Shown: positions 16,765-23,333 of the stretch, one piece after another | Position numbering within the stretch: the stretch's first letter is position 1 | How the letters are laid out: each line of letters opens with the position of its first letter | NCBI GenBank assembly: GCA_045603485.1 | Contig: JAZUMF010000082.1 | Location: 1-23,333, forward strand | Direction: 5' to 3' | DNA: 23,333 bases | Source of the DNA: RGIG5952 sp045603485 | GTDB taxonomy: Bacteria > Verrucomicrobiota > Kiritimatiellia > RFP12 > JAAYLN01 | The notes under the pieces: generated by a model | The model's database searches: none | Told to the model about the DNA's origin: nothing | The model's input: the letters and a program-made list of their open reading frames with translations, nothing else | Program-made: the position numbers and the translations under genes

Positions 16765-16812
16765 GGGCTTGGTAAAGCTAAAGTAATAAAAATAGCTGTT
16801 GTTGTGGTTCAT
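16735..16812 (-). CDS. Aromatic-rich leader peptide of the aro operon attenuator
   Basis: A 25-codon ORF (ATG to TAA) lies between the promoter and the terminator of the aro leader. It begins MNHNNS, has Tyr-Phe-Tyr-Tyr-Phe-Ser-Phe at codons 7-13, then TKPSQA, Trp20, Ser21 and Phe22. Eight of 25 residues are aromatic, six of them in a run of seven codons. By analogy with leader peptides such as PheL of enterobacteria, ribosome stalling at uncharged Tyr or Phe tRNA would uncover RNA segments needed for antitermination. Codons 14-16 form the 5' arm of the first hairpin, the right place for a ribosome stalled on codons 9-13 to mask it. There is no Shine-Dalgarno sequence; the -10 box ends only 12 bases before the ATG, so the transcript probably begins about six bases before it. 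Too short for standard gene callers. Confidence 0.85.
   Translation of the reverse strand: MNHNNSYFYYFSFTKPSQAWSFCRG
16752..16773 (-). promoter_or_regulatory. First leader hairpin (segments 1:2) of the attenuator
   Basis: ACCAAGC (16773-16767, codons 14-16 of the leader peptide) pairs with GCTTGGT (16758-16752) around an 8-base loop. Its 3' arm and loop contain the sequence needed for the antiterminator, so when this hairpin forms, or when a ribosome finishes the leader ORF, the downstream terminator is free to fold. Confidence 0.75.
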
Positions 16813-16824
16813 AACGATGAAATA

Positions 16825-16853
16825 ATTCTACAACTTTTTTTTTCATTATGCAA
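16825..16853 (-). promoter_or_regulatory. Predicted aro operon promoter
   Basis: TTGCAT (16853-16848) and TAGAAT (16830-16825) are separated by exactly 17 bases. Upstream of the -35 there are long A-runs on this strand (about 16854-16885), resembling an UP element. The predicted transcript start is about 16818, six bases before the leader-peptide ATG. Confidence 0.7.
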
Positions 16854-16883
16854 GATTTTTTTTGATTTTTTTTATTTTATCTT

Positions 16884-16914
16884 TTGTGACTTTCATTCTT
16901 ATTGATGGTATAAT
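16884..16914 (+). promoter_or_regulatory. Predicted promoter of the 16934 gene
   Basis: A perfect TATAAT (16909-16914) lies 19 bases before the ATG at 16934. A weak -35, TTGTGA (16884-16889), is 19 bases upstream of it. AGGAG (16922-16926) follows, seven bases before the start codon. It is divergent from, and only about 30 bases away from, the aro promoter, within a T-rich stretch. Confidence 0.6.
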
Positions 16915-16933
16915 AAATGTTAGGAGTTTTTTT

Positions 16934-18334
16934 ATGAATAAAATTGAGATTATTTACGGTTGCGCCGACAATGGACCGCAAAAAAAAGCACTTGAAGTTT
17001 TGACCGAGCTTTTACTTGATTATACTCTTGAATATCCCATCTGTTCTAAGTATCGTGATGATTTGCCTGAGAGCGGTAGACTGAAGATCTATATCGGCAC
17101 CAGGGCCAACAATCGCGTCTTTGACAGCCTTGCTAAAGCCCCGTTGACCCGTCGTGAAGAATATCGCATTTCTGTCAAGGACAATACGGTCTTTATCGAA
17201 GGCTTTGACGATGCGGGCGTGCTTTACGGTTGCATGGACTTTTATAATAAGTATCTTATCTATCGGGAGTATCGTGACTGCTCTGATATTTACCGCTTTG
17301 ATCCCTTTGATTCGCCTTTACCTGATTTTGAGTATCAATCAGCACCTTCTGTCGAGAATCGCGGTATCTGGACATGGGGCCATGTGATTTACGATTATAA
17401 GGGCTTTATTGATAATATGGTAAAGCTTAAGATGAATCTGATTATTGTTTGGAATGATTGCGTCCCCGTCAATGCCAAAGAGTTCGTTGATTATGCCCAT
17501 TCGTGCGCTATAAAGGTTGTCTTCGGATTTGCATGGTGCTGGGACACTAACTGTGCTGCCTTTGACCCCTCGACCGTAAAGAACTTTTCGCCTGAAATTC
17601 TCCGCACCTTTGAAGAGCAATATGGCGATGTCGGTGCCGATGGCATCTACTTCCAGTCCTTTACCGAGCTTAATACCGACAAAATCAACGGCACATCCAT
17701 TGCAAGCGCCGTGACCGATTTTGTCAATCATACGGCTTCTCTCTTCTTTGAGAAACATCCCAATTTGAATTTGCAGTTTGGACTCCATGCCACATCTGTC
17801 AAGAATCAGCTGGCCGATATAAAGCTTGTCGATCCCCGCATTAAGATCGTTTGGGAAAATTGCGGCTCATTCCCATTTTCATACATACCAAAAGATGTCA
17901 AGAATTTTGACGCTACGGTCGAGTTTTCAAAGCAGATTGCTTTGTTGAGAGGTCAGGACGATAACTTCGGTGTAGTCACAAAGGGCTTGACCAAGCTTGA
18001 TTGGCCATCCTTTGAGCATATCAACGGCTCCGTCTGCATTGGCAGCTCGTTGCGCTCTACAAAAGAGAATCGCATTGTAAGAAAGCATAAGGTTTGGAAG
18101 TATCTTCAAGCGTATTGGATGACTAACGCCGATAAAGCGCATGACCTTGTTAAGGCCTTGGCTCTGGTCAAGGACGGTAAATTCGATGTCTCGGCGCTCG
18201 TCGAGGACGGTATGTTTGAAGAGAACATCATGTTCCCTGTCGCACTCTTCTCCGAGATGCTTTGGGATTGCCGAACGGATACAGACAAGCTGATTAACGA
18301 AGTCGGCTTGCGCTCTTATGTAGACTTCGCTTAA
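16934..18334 (+). CDS. Putative cytoplasmic glycoside hydrolase-like protein
   Basis: I do not recognise the family with certainty. The 466-residue protein has no signal peptide. Residues 1 to about 130 look like the alpha/beta domain that precedes the barrel in families such as GH20, GH67 and GH84 (LKIYIGTRANNR, YRISVKDNTVFIEGFDDAGVLYGCMDFYNKY, split). After a linker, SVENRGIWTWGHVIYDYKGF (139-158) and VKLKMNLIIVWND (163-175) resemble the first strands of a (beta/alpha)8 barrel that usually approaches aligned carbohydrate; later GADGIYFQSFTELN (234-247) and IVWENCG (305-311) hold candidate acidic residues. The HxGGDE motif of GH20 is absent. The start at 16934 is set by AGGAG seven bases upstream. 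The gene is monocistronic, divergent from the aro operon, and ends 11 bases from convergent leuA. A carbohydrate-related enzyme is an inference. Confidence 0.55.
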   Translation: MNKIEIIYGCADNGPQKKALEVLTELLLDYTLEYPICSKYRDDLPESGRLKIYIGTRANNRVFDSLAKAPLTRREEYRISVKDNTVFIEGFDDAGVLYGCMDFYNKYLIYREYRDCSDIYRFDPFDSPLPDFEYQSAPSVENRGIWTWGHVIYDYKGFIDNMVKLKMNLIIVWNDCVPVNAKEFVDYAHSCAIKVVFGFAWCWDTNCAAFDPSTVKNFSPEILRTFEEQYGDVGADGIYFQSFTELNTDKINGTSIASAVTDFVNHTASLFFEKHPNLNLQFGLHATSVKNQLADIKLVDPRIKIVWENCGSFPFSYIPKDVKNFDATVEFSKQIALLRGQDDNFGVVTKGLTKLDWPSFEHINGSVCIGSSLRSTKENRIVRKHKVWKYLQAYWMTNADKAHDLVKALALVKDGKFDVSALVEDGMFEENIMFPVALFSEMLWDCRTDTDKLINEVGLRSYVDFA

Positions 18335-18345
18335 GACTGCTTCTG

Positions 18346-20016
18346 TCAGTCGTCCATGGTCATATTGTGGAATGCGCTTAAAAGAGCCTTTGTGTTTGCG
18401 GCAATGACATCGGTGTCGGTTCCCGCACCCCAATAGGTTTTGCCATTGGCGCATTCTAGACCTATATACGAAGCGGCAACGCTTCGCGAGCCTTCACCTT
18501 GCATACTGTGTTGCGAAAAGACCTGCAAGGTGTAATTTTTTGAGCTGAACTCATAGAGCGCATTATTGATTGCGTTTAGCGTACCGTTGCCCTCAGCCGT
18601 GATATGCGCCTCTTTGCCATCTTTTGTAAAAGTAATATTGATTTTAACCTTGTCGTCTTTATGGGTAAAGTTAAAATCGGTAACGGTTATTGCACTGGCT
18701 AGATTGAGGTAATTTTTTGAGAATATCGAAAAAATTTCACACGGCTTAAGCTCTCGATGCTCTTCGTCGGAGATGGATTTGCAAAGATAACTGAAATGCT
18801 CCCTCATCTCAGGCGGCAAATAGAAACCATAATTTTTTTCCAAAATGTAACCGATGCCTGCTTTGCCAGAGTGAGAATTGACTCTGATGACATCAGAGTC
18901 GTATGTTCTGCCAATATCGCGAGGGTCGATTGGAATGTATGGCACATTCCACTCGTGAAGCTTGTTCTTAATACGGTATTTCATTCCCTTGGTAATGGCG
19001 TCCTGATGTGACCCTGAAAAGGCGGCAAAGACCAAGGAGCCGGCGTATGGAGCCCTCTCATACACGCGCATTCTCGTGCACCGCTCGTAGATTTCAACAA
19101 TTTGGTTCATGTTTGAGAGGTCTAGCTTAGGGTCTATACCGTGAGAGTATAGGTTCATGGCAAGTGTTATCAAGTCGACATTGCCTGTGCGCTCACCATT
19201 GCCAAAGAGAGTGCCTTCAACGCGTTGAGCTCCTGCCAGAAGCGCAAGCTCGGTATCGGCAACTCCCGTGCCTCTGTCATTATGCGGGTGAAGCGATAAA
19301 GTGACGAACTCGCGATACTTGAGATTTTCACTCATAAATTCGACCTGAGAGGCATAAATATGAGGCATGCTTATCTGCACAGTTACAGGAAGATTTATGA
19401 TTACATTGTTTGTTTCAGATGGCTCCAGGACATCAAGAACGGCGTTGCAGACCTCCAACGCATATTCAGGTTCGGTCGCACTAAAAGATTCTGGCGAATA
19501 TTCAAATCTGAAATTGCCGTCATACTCTTTGGCAAGACTTTTAACGAGCTTGGCGCCATCGACAGCAATCGCCTTAATCTCTTCTTTTGTTTTTTGGAAT
19601 ACCTGCTGCCGCTGTGTCGCACTGATGGAGTTGTAAAAATGTATTATCGCGTTTGGGGCACCCTTGCATGCCTCGAAGGTCTTTCTGATAATATGCTCGC
19701 GGCATTGCGTAAGGACTTGGATTGTGACATCCTCAGGAATCATCCCCTTGTCGATAAGCGTCCGCAAAAAAAGATATTCAGTGTCATTTGAGGCGGGGAA
19801 GCCGACCTCAATTTCCTTAAAGCCTATTTTTAACAGCAATTTATAAAAATCGAGTTTTTCGTCAAGATTCATTGGAGTAACGAGACTCTGATTGCCGTCT
19901 CGCATATCCACACTGCACCAAATAGGCGCTTTTTCTATATGGTCAACCTCAACCCATTTGTTGAATTTCCTGTCAACAGGGAAGTAACCAACCTTGTACT
20001 TGCTGGAATCCATCAT
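18346..20016 (-). CDS. leuA: 2-isopropylmalate synthase (long, yeast-type)
   Basis: LeuA condenses acetyl-CoA with 2-oxoisovalerate, the first committed step of leucine synthesis. The 556-residue length and N-terminus (KYKVGYFPVDRKFNKW, then APIWCSVDMRDGNQSL with the catalytic RDGNQ at 39-43) fit the long LeuA type found in yeast, actinobacteria and others. Further signatures are GFKEIEVGFPASNDTE, LSLHPHNDRGTGVADTELAL with the metal-binding HxHND, GTLFGNGERTGNVDL, and a C-terminal regulatory LeuA_dimer domain (about 425-550, with GNGTLNAINNAL and SMQGEGSRSVAASYI) that usually mediates leucine feedback. Two ATG codons stand in tandem (20016 and 20013) and no convincing Shine-Dalgarno sequence or promoter is visible upstream, unlike its neighbours. 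No leucine-rich leader peptide was found. Confidence 0.93.
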   Translation of the reverse strand: MMDSSKYKVGYFPVDRKFNKWVEVDHIEKAPIWCSVDMRDGNQSLVTPMNLDEKLDFYKLLLKIGFKEIEVGFPASNDTEYLFLRTLIDKGMIPEDVTIQVLTQCREHIIRKTFEACKGAPNAIIHFYNSISATQRQQVFQKTKEEIKAIAVDGAKLVKSLAKEYDGNFRFEYSPESFSATEPEYALEVCNAVLDVLEPSETNNVIINLPVTVQISMPHIYASQVEFMSENLKYREFVTLSLHPHNDRGTGVADTELALLAGAQRVEGTLFGNGERTGNVDLITLAMNLYSHGIDPKLDLSNMNQIVEIYERCTRMRVYERAPYAGSLVFAAFSGSHQDAITKGMKYRIKNKLHEWNVPYIPIDPRDIGRTYDSDVIRVNSHSGKAGIGYILEKNYGFYLPPEMREHFSYLCKSISDEEHRELKPCEIFSIFSKNYLNLASAITVTDFNFTHKDDKVKINITFTKDGKEAHITAEGNGTLNAINNALYEFSSKNYTLQVFSQHSMQGEGSRSVAASYIGLECANGKTYWGAGTDTDVIAANTKALLSAFHNMTMDD

Positions 20017-20071
20017 AGTGATTATGTCTATGTGAAATTATGAAGCCTTTTTTACATCAAAAAGCAATATA

Positions 20072-22618
20072 TTATTTTAGCATAAAAGTCGTAGCATTTC
20101 TCTTTAGCCCGCGCTTTAGAAATACATGCTGCAATCCATCGTCAGCATATTCAACGACAACCTTAGGTATCAAGATACCATCTGGGTCCAGTCCGTCGCT
20201 AGTGTCAAACTTTACTTTTTCGGTATTAAAATTGCGCCAGGTGATACGGCCGGCGGAGAGAGGTATCGTCATGAATTTGTATGATTTCACTCCGCTGTTT
20301 AGAGGGAGTGGTGTCGTTGTAGTTATGTTTATTGGGCCTAAAACCTTACTCTCTTCACCCAACTCCCAAAAATCGCAAGTGCCGTTTGCTGTGTCCAGAT
20401 CAAGCCTAATTGTGCCTTGCTTGAGTATTGCCTTTTTAATTAAAGCGGGGGCTGTGTCACGGATATAAATCGTGCCGTTCGTTGATAGCATAAGTGAACC
20501 AACGGTATTGTAAAGCGTTGAATAGCCTTCAAGGGTAGCTCCGGCAGCAACCTCAATAGATGTGTCTGAACCTGATGAAACATTTTTATTACATGTGAAA
20601 ATGGCATTGCTGATTATGAGTGAATTTACGGTTATAGGCTTGTCAAAGACGGTACTAAGCGATGGTGTTGAATAAAAAACCAACTGTCCGGGGCCGGAAA
20701 TAGGCCCGTTGAATGTCGTTTTTTTACCCGTTTTGTATATAAAAGCACCGCTCTTGTCAATATAAATGCCTTGATTTGCCAATGTAGTTACACTTGAATA
20801 TCCGTTGGCGTTATGCAATGTCGCTCCATTCTTAAGCACAAGATGGTCGGTTCTAAGAGACTTTGGGTTTGCGCCAAGCATAGTGGCGCTTCCGTTTCCT
20901 CCTGTCAGTTGTATGACAGTGTTCTTACCATCGGCGATAAAACGACCTTTATAGCTATCATTAGAAGTAAATACGACAGTTATACCATTGCCAACGCCAG
21001 GTCTGTCACCAATGTATACAACAGCGTCTTCTCCACTTGTAAATGTCTTATTGAAAGCTATGTAGGTCGGCACAGACGCCGCACCATAAATTTTCATAGG
21101 GTTCTCTGATGTAGTGTAGACATTAAATGCACCTGCCGAAAGTGTAGATCTGTTTCCTCCGGGATTGATTGTCTTTATAAATCCGCCATTATAGATATTT
21201 ATCGTTCCGAATTTCTGATTGCTAATATGACCGCTATCCATCATATTTATATAACCCTCCGGGCCATTAGCGATGCCAAGATTTAATTCACCTCCCGGCC
21301 AGGCCGTAGTCGCATAACCCAGCGAAGGTGTATATCCGGCCGCACTTGCGGTATTTAATGGCGCGTCAATTCCAAGCGCAACAAGGTATTTTGCGTCGGA
21401 ATGCGGTATTCTATAGTCAGACCAACCACCGCTGGTAATCATAGAATTTCGCCCGGTCGGTTCACTTTTAGTCAAATGGATGTAGGGTGATGCGCAATCC
21501 CATAACCATGTGACGAGATAACTGATACCCTCGGTATAGTTAAGGGTAAGAGATGTAGCATTAAGATTTGTGGTAACAGTCGCGGGACCGCCGTATTCCG
21601 GAATCATTGCCAAGGTGTAACCAAGGCAGTTGGTACCATTTACAGACAAAGGAGCGGTTAAAGTCAGAGATTGTTCTTTATCAATAAAACCGGAGTTGCC
21701 ATAATTAGGCGAGGGTTGCCCAAGCTCAAAGGGAGCTCCACGAACCGTAACTCCTCCAAAATCAGGATTGCAGTAGCAAAGATACTGTGCATTTGCAGCT
21801 AGATTTATATCATTATTTTTTGAACGCAAAGAAAACCAGTTGAAAAGTCCTGCCGGTTTTGCAGGAATATCGGAAAATAGCAATTCAAAATTTTCGATAT
21901 CACCATCATTAAGCAATTGAGCCGCATTGACATAGTCCCAAGTTGAATTTCCAAATGGAATAAAGTAGCATCGTGTTTTATTTGCCAATGTCGAGTCAGC
22001 ATGATTTTTTGCTGAGTTTTGAAATGCGTAGCCATAAGTCATATTCGGTGCATCACCTCTGAAATATATCCTCTTAACAGCAGGAGAGTTGATGAATGCT
22101 GAGTTTTTAATCGTGACGCTTTTTTTCCCAAAAGATACGAGTTCAGCACCAATATTCTTAAAAGCGTAATCGCCAATTATGTGCGGGCTGTCAGGCAGAA
22201 TTACCTGTTTTAGAGCGGTGCAATTTTCAAAAGCGCTAGCATTTATAACTGCAAGGTTGTCAGGGAATACTATATTTGTCAGAGAAGAGCAGTTTTTGAA
22301 GGCGTTTGCACCGATAGTGGTAAGCGACACAGGTGGTTTAAAGGATGTAATTGCCTTACCCGAAAAAACATTTAGAATTGCCGTTATTTCAAAGCCAATA
22401 GGAAATCCTGATATTTCATCGGAAAGATCAATATCTGTCTCAGTACCGGTTGCATTGCATTTAGTAATTGAAAAGGAGGTGTCAGACAAGGTAAGTGATA
22501 ATGACCATCCGGTATTGTCGGTTAGCGTGCCGCCGCCTGTTCCCGATGCAAACGACCATTCGCACTTTGCAATTAACGGGAACAAAAACAGAAAAATTGA
22601 AATCAGATTTTTAACCAT
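20072..22618 (-). CDS. Secreted surface protein with BspA-type leucine-rich repeats and a beta-solenoid-like region
   Basis: The 848-residue protein starts with a signal peptide (MVKNLISIFLFLFPLIAKC, cleavage probably near residue 19-22; Lys before Cys does not make a good lipobox). Residues about 70-200 carry LRR_5/BspA-type repeats (TTIGANAFKNCSSLTNIVFP, then INASAFENCTALKQVILP and IIGDYAFKN). About 390-845 is a Gly/Asn/Thr/Ser-rich stretch with repeating short strands (GTINIYNGGFIKT, NTVIQLTGGNGSATMLG, DHLVLKNGATLHN, TSIEVAAGATLEG), like autotransporter-type beta-helix passengers. No beta-barrel, PEP-CTERM or LPXTG anchor is seen. Proteins of this style are common in host-associated Lentisphaerota and Kiritimatiellota; a surface or adhesion role is an inference. 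GGAG lies six bases before the ATG. leuA follows on the same strand after 55 bases. Confidence 0.7.
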   Translation of the reverse strand: MVKNLISIFLFLFPLIAKCEWSFASGTGGGTLTDNTGWSLSLTLSDTSFSITKCNATGTETDIDLSDEISGFPIGFEITAILNVFSGKAITSFKPPVSLTTIGANAFKNCSSLTNIVFPDNLAVINASAFENCTALKQVILPDSPHIIGDYAFKNIGAELVSFGKKSVTIKNSAFINSPAVKRIYFRGDAPNMTYGYAFQNSAKNHADSTLANKTRCYFIPFGNSTWDYVNAAQLLNDGDIENFELLFSDIPAKPAGLFNWFSLRSKNNDINLAANAQYLCYCNPDFGGVTVRGAPFELGQPSPNYGNSGFIDKEQSLTLTAPLSVNGTNCLGYTLAMIPEYGGPATVTTNLNATSLTLNYTEGISYLVTWLWDCASPYIHLTKSEPTGRNSMITSGGWSDYRIPHSDAKYLVALGIDAPLNTASAAGYTPSLGYATTAWPGGELNLGIANGPEGYINMMDSGHISNQKFGTINIYNGGFIKTINPGGNRSTLSAGAFNVYTTSENPMKIYGAASVPTYIAFNKTFTSGEDAVVYIGDRPGVGNGITVVFTSNDSYKGRFIADGKNTVIQLTGGNGSATMLGANPKSLRTDHLVLKNGATLHNANGYSSVTTLANQGIYIDKSGAFIYKTGKKTTFNGPISGPGQLVFYSTPSLSTVFDKPITVNSLIISNAIFTCNKNVSSGSDTSIEVAAGATLEGYSTLYNTVGSLMLSTNGTIYIRDTAPALIKKAILKQGTIRLDLDTANGTCDFWELGEESKVLGPINITTTTPLPLNSGVKSYKFMTIPLSAGRITWRNFNTEKVKFDTSDGLDPDGILIPKVVVEYADDGLQHVFLKRGLKRNATTFMLK

Positions 22619-22778
22619 ACGACTCTCCGCCTATCAGAAAAACGCTTATTACCCATAAATGGCTATTCATTCAAAAGCGCGGGTAATGCCAATTTTGAAT
22701 TAGGCTGTAAAATCAAGTTTACAGAAAAAGACCTAGAACACGCATTCCAAGAAAGTCCTTTATATAACCAACATCACT

Positions 22779-22807
22779 AATTTACGATTTATAAAAACGA
22801 TTGTCAA
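22779..22807 (-). promoter_or_regulatory. Candidate promoter of the surface-protein gene
   Basis: A perfect -35 TTGACA (22807-22802) is followed after 17 bases by TAAATT (22784-22779), which matches the -10 consensus at four of six positions. It would give an untranslated leader of about 150 bases before the ATG at 22618. A TTATATAA stretch closer to the gene is an alternative -10 without a matching -35. Confidence 0.4.
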
Positions 22808-22834
22808 ATTTTTGTATTTGAAATTATTAACAGG

Positions 22835-22984
22835 AAAGGACTGTCCCCTTGAAAAGTTTTACCGCAAAGACCGCAAAGATTTTGTAAAAATGGTAGTTAA
22901 AAGTCCTCACGCAGAGCCGCAGAGATTTTTGGTGAGATTTTGTTCCGCACCGTAATCTCATTTTGGGTGTGTTGAAAAATTAGA
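22835..22984 (+). repeat. Long interspersed repeat, copy 2
   Basis: This copy begins AAAGGACTGTCCCCTT like copy 1 at 358-512, then carries CGCAAAG/CGCAGAG units, GTAGTTAAAAGTCCTC, and the block 22934-22965 identical over 32 bases to 462-493, including the GAGATT (22934-22939) / AATCTC (22954-22959) inverted repeat. As in copy 1, a TATAAT (22999-23004) follows shortly after its end, here with no gene behind it. Confidence 0.75.
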
Positions 22985-23016
22985 ATGTTTATTATTAGTA
23001 TAATGCGAGTGGAATC

Positions 23017-23060
23017 AAAAAGGACTGTCCGTTTAACAAGTTATTTTTAACACAGAGGCA
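23017..23060 (+). repeat. Partial repeat copy (AAAAAGGACTGTCC)
   Basis: AAAAAGGACTGTCC is followed by TTATTTTTAACACAGAGGCACAAAG (split across 23040-23064), a diverged form of the first part of the long repeat. It starts about 30 bases after the end of copy 2, in the same orientation, so the right end holds a tandem of whole and broken copies. Confidence 0.5.
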
Positions 23061-23162
23061 CAAAGTCCCATTTCGTAATCCTGTTCAATCTTGTTAATCC
23101 TGTCAAAAAACTCTATCCGCAAATCATCACAGAGACACAGAGATATTGTAAAAAAGGCAGTA

Positions 23163-23200
23163 GTAAAAAAGTTTTATCGCAGAGCCGCAGAGGCGCAAAT
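23163..23200 (+). repeat. Partial repeat copy (GTTTTATCGCAGAG)
   Basis: AAAAAAGTTTTATCGCAGAG followed by CCGCAGAGGCGCAAAT corresponds to the A/T stretch plus CGCAGAG units of copy 1 (374-411). A similar fragment is at about 14-46. Only this inner part of the long element is preserved. Confidence 0.5.
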
Positions 23201-23333
23201 ATGTATTGCGTCAATAGCGAAAGTGAAAAAAATATTTTGGATGATGTGAAAAGGAAAATGGAAATCTAGCACTAGTGAGAACTAATGCGATTGATTGTTA
23301 AAATGATATTGGGAGGAATGTTAGCGGGGGGTG

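Larger units (their letters stand above)
22619..23333. other. Right intergenic region, repeat-rich, no clear gene
   Basis: The first 190 bases hold the presumed leader and promoter of the 848-residue surface protein, and on the + strand an open frame without a start codon (22601-22780). From 22835 on there are copies of the same repeat family as at the left end of the window: a long one (22835-22984), and fragments at 23017-23060 and 23163-23200. No tRNA or convincing coding sequence is seen. Confidence 0.65.

Noticed and set aside
17927..18454. 175-codon open frame on the - strand spanning the 3' ends of the 16934 gene and leuA
   Set aside because: It covers the ends of two convergent genes with family-like sequence, and its own translation has no recognisable motif.
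20017..20071. Leader peptide or attenuator ahead of leuA
   Set aside because: No Leu-codon run and no terminator hairpin; the -10-like CATAAT near the start codon is too close to serve with a proper -35.
22179..22658. 159-codon open frame on the + strand opposite the signal-peptide end of the surface protein
   Set aside because: The minus-strand frame has a signal peptide and leucine-rich repeats; the + frame is its shadow.
23312..23333. Start of another gene at the right edge (GGAGG then ATG at 23318)
   Set aside because: Only one base separates GGAGG from the ATG and only five codons are visible before the window ends, so it cannot be supported.

Overview
The window looks like a chromosomal segment of a bacterium, probably from the Verrucomicrobiota/Kiritimatiellota/Lentisphaerota (PVC) group. 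The grounds are an aroD-aroE fusion (also known in Chlamydia), an aroK-aroB fusion, a large secreted protein that joins BspA-type leucine-rich repeats to a beta-solenoid-like region, and intergenic DNA rich in CGCAGAG-type repeats. The lineage is an inference and needs a phylogeny. No tRNA, rRNA, CRISPR array, prophage or insertion sequence is visible.

Layout. Bases 1-592 are non-coding and repeat-rich. Bases 593-8644 (+) hold a tight recC-recB-recD operon for the RecBCD double-strand-break repair helicase/nuclease. Converging on it, 16636-8676 (-) is a seven-cistron operon aroF-pheA-tyrA-aroKB-aroDE-aroC-aroA. It encodes all seven steps from phosphoenolpyruvate and erythrose-4-phosphate to chorismate, plus chorismate mutase/prephenate dehydratase and prephenate dehydrogenase, and so the route to phenylpyruvate and 4-hydroxyphenylpyruvate. 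Intergenic gaps inside it are 1-26 bases, and two proteins are bifunctional fusions.

The most notable element is the leader of this operon (16853-16637, -). A promoter (TTGCAT, 17 bases, TAGAAT) is followed almost at once by a 25-codon leader ORF with Tyr-Phe-Tyr-Tyr-Phe-Ser-Phe at codons 7-13. Next come a hairpin, a complementary segment able to form an antiterminator, and a strong intrinsic terminator just before aroF. This has every part of a classical ribosome-mediated attenuator sensing Tyr/Phe, apparently governing the whole aromatic pathway. AroF also carries the N-terminal domain that mediates allosteric control in type I-beta DAHP synthases.

Divergent from the aro leader, 16934-18334 (+) encodes a cytoplasmic protein resembling glycoside hydrolases but of no family I can name. 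It converges on leuA (18346-20016, -), a yeast-type 2-isopropylmalate synthase. Upstream of leuA on the same strand lies an 848-residue secreted surface-type protein (20072-22618). Bases 22619-23333 are again non-coding and carry a second copy of the roughly 150-base repeat found at the left end, in the same orientation.
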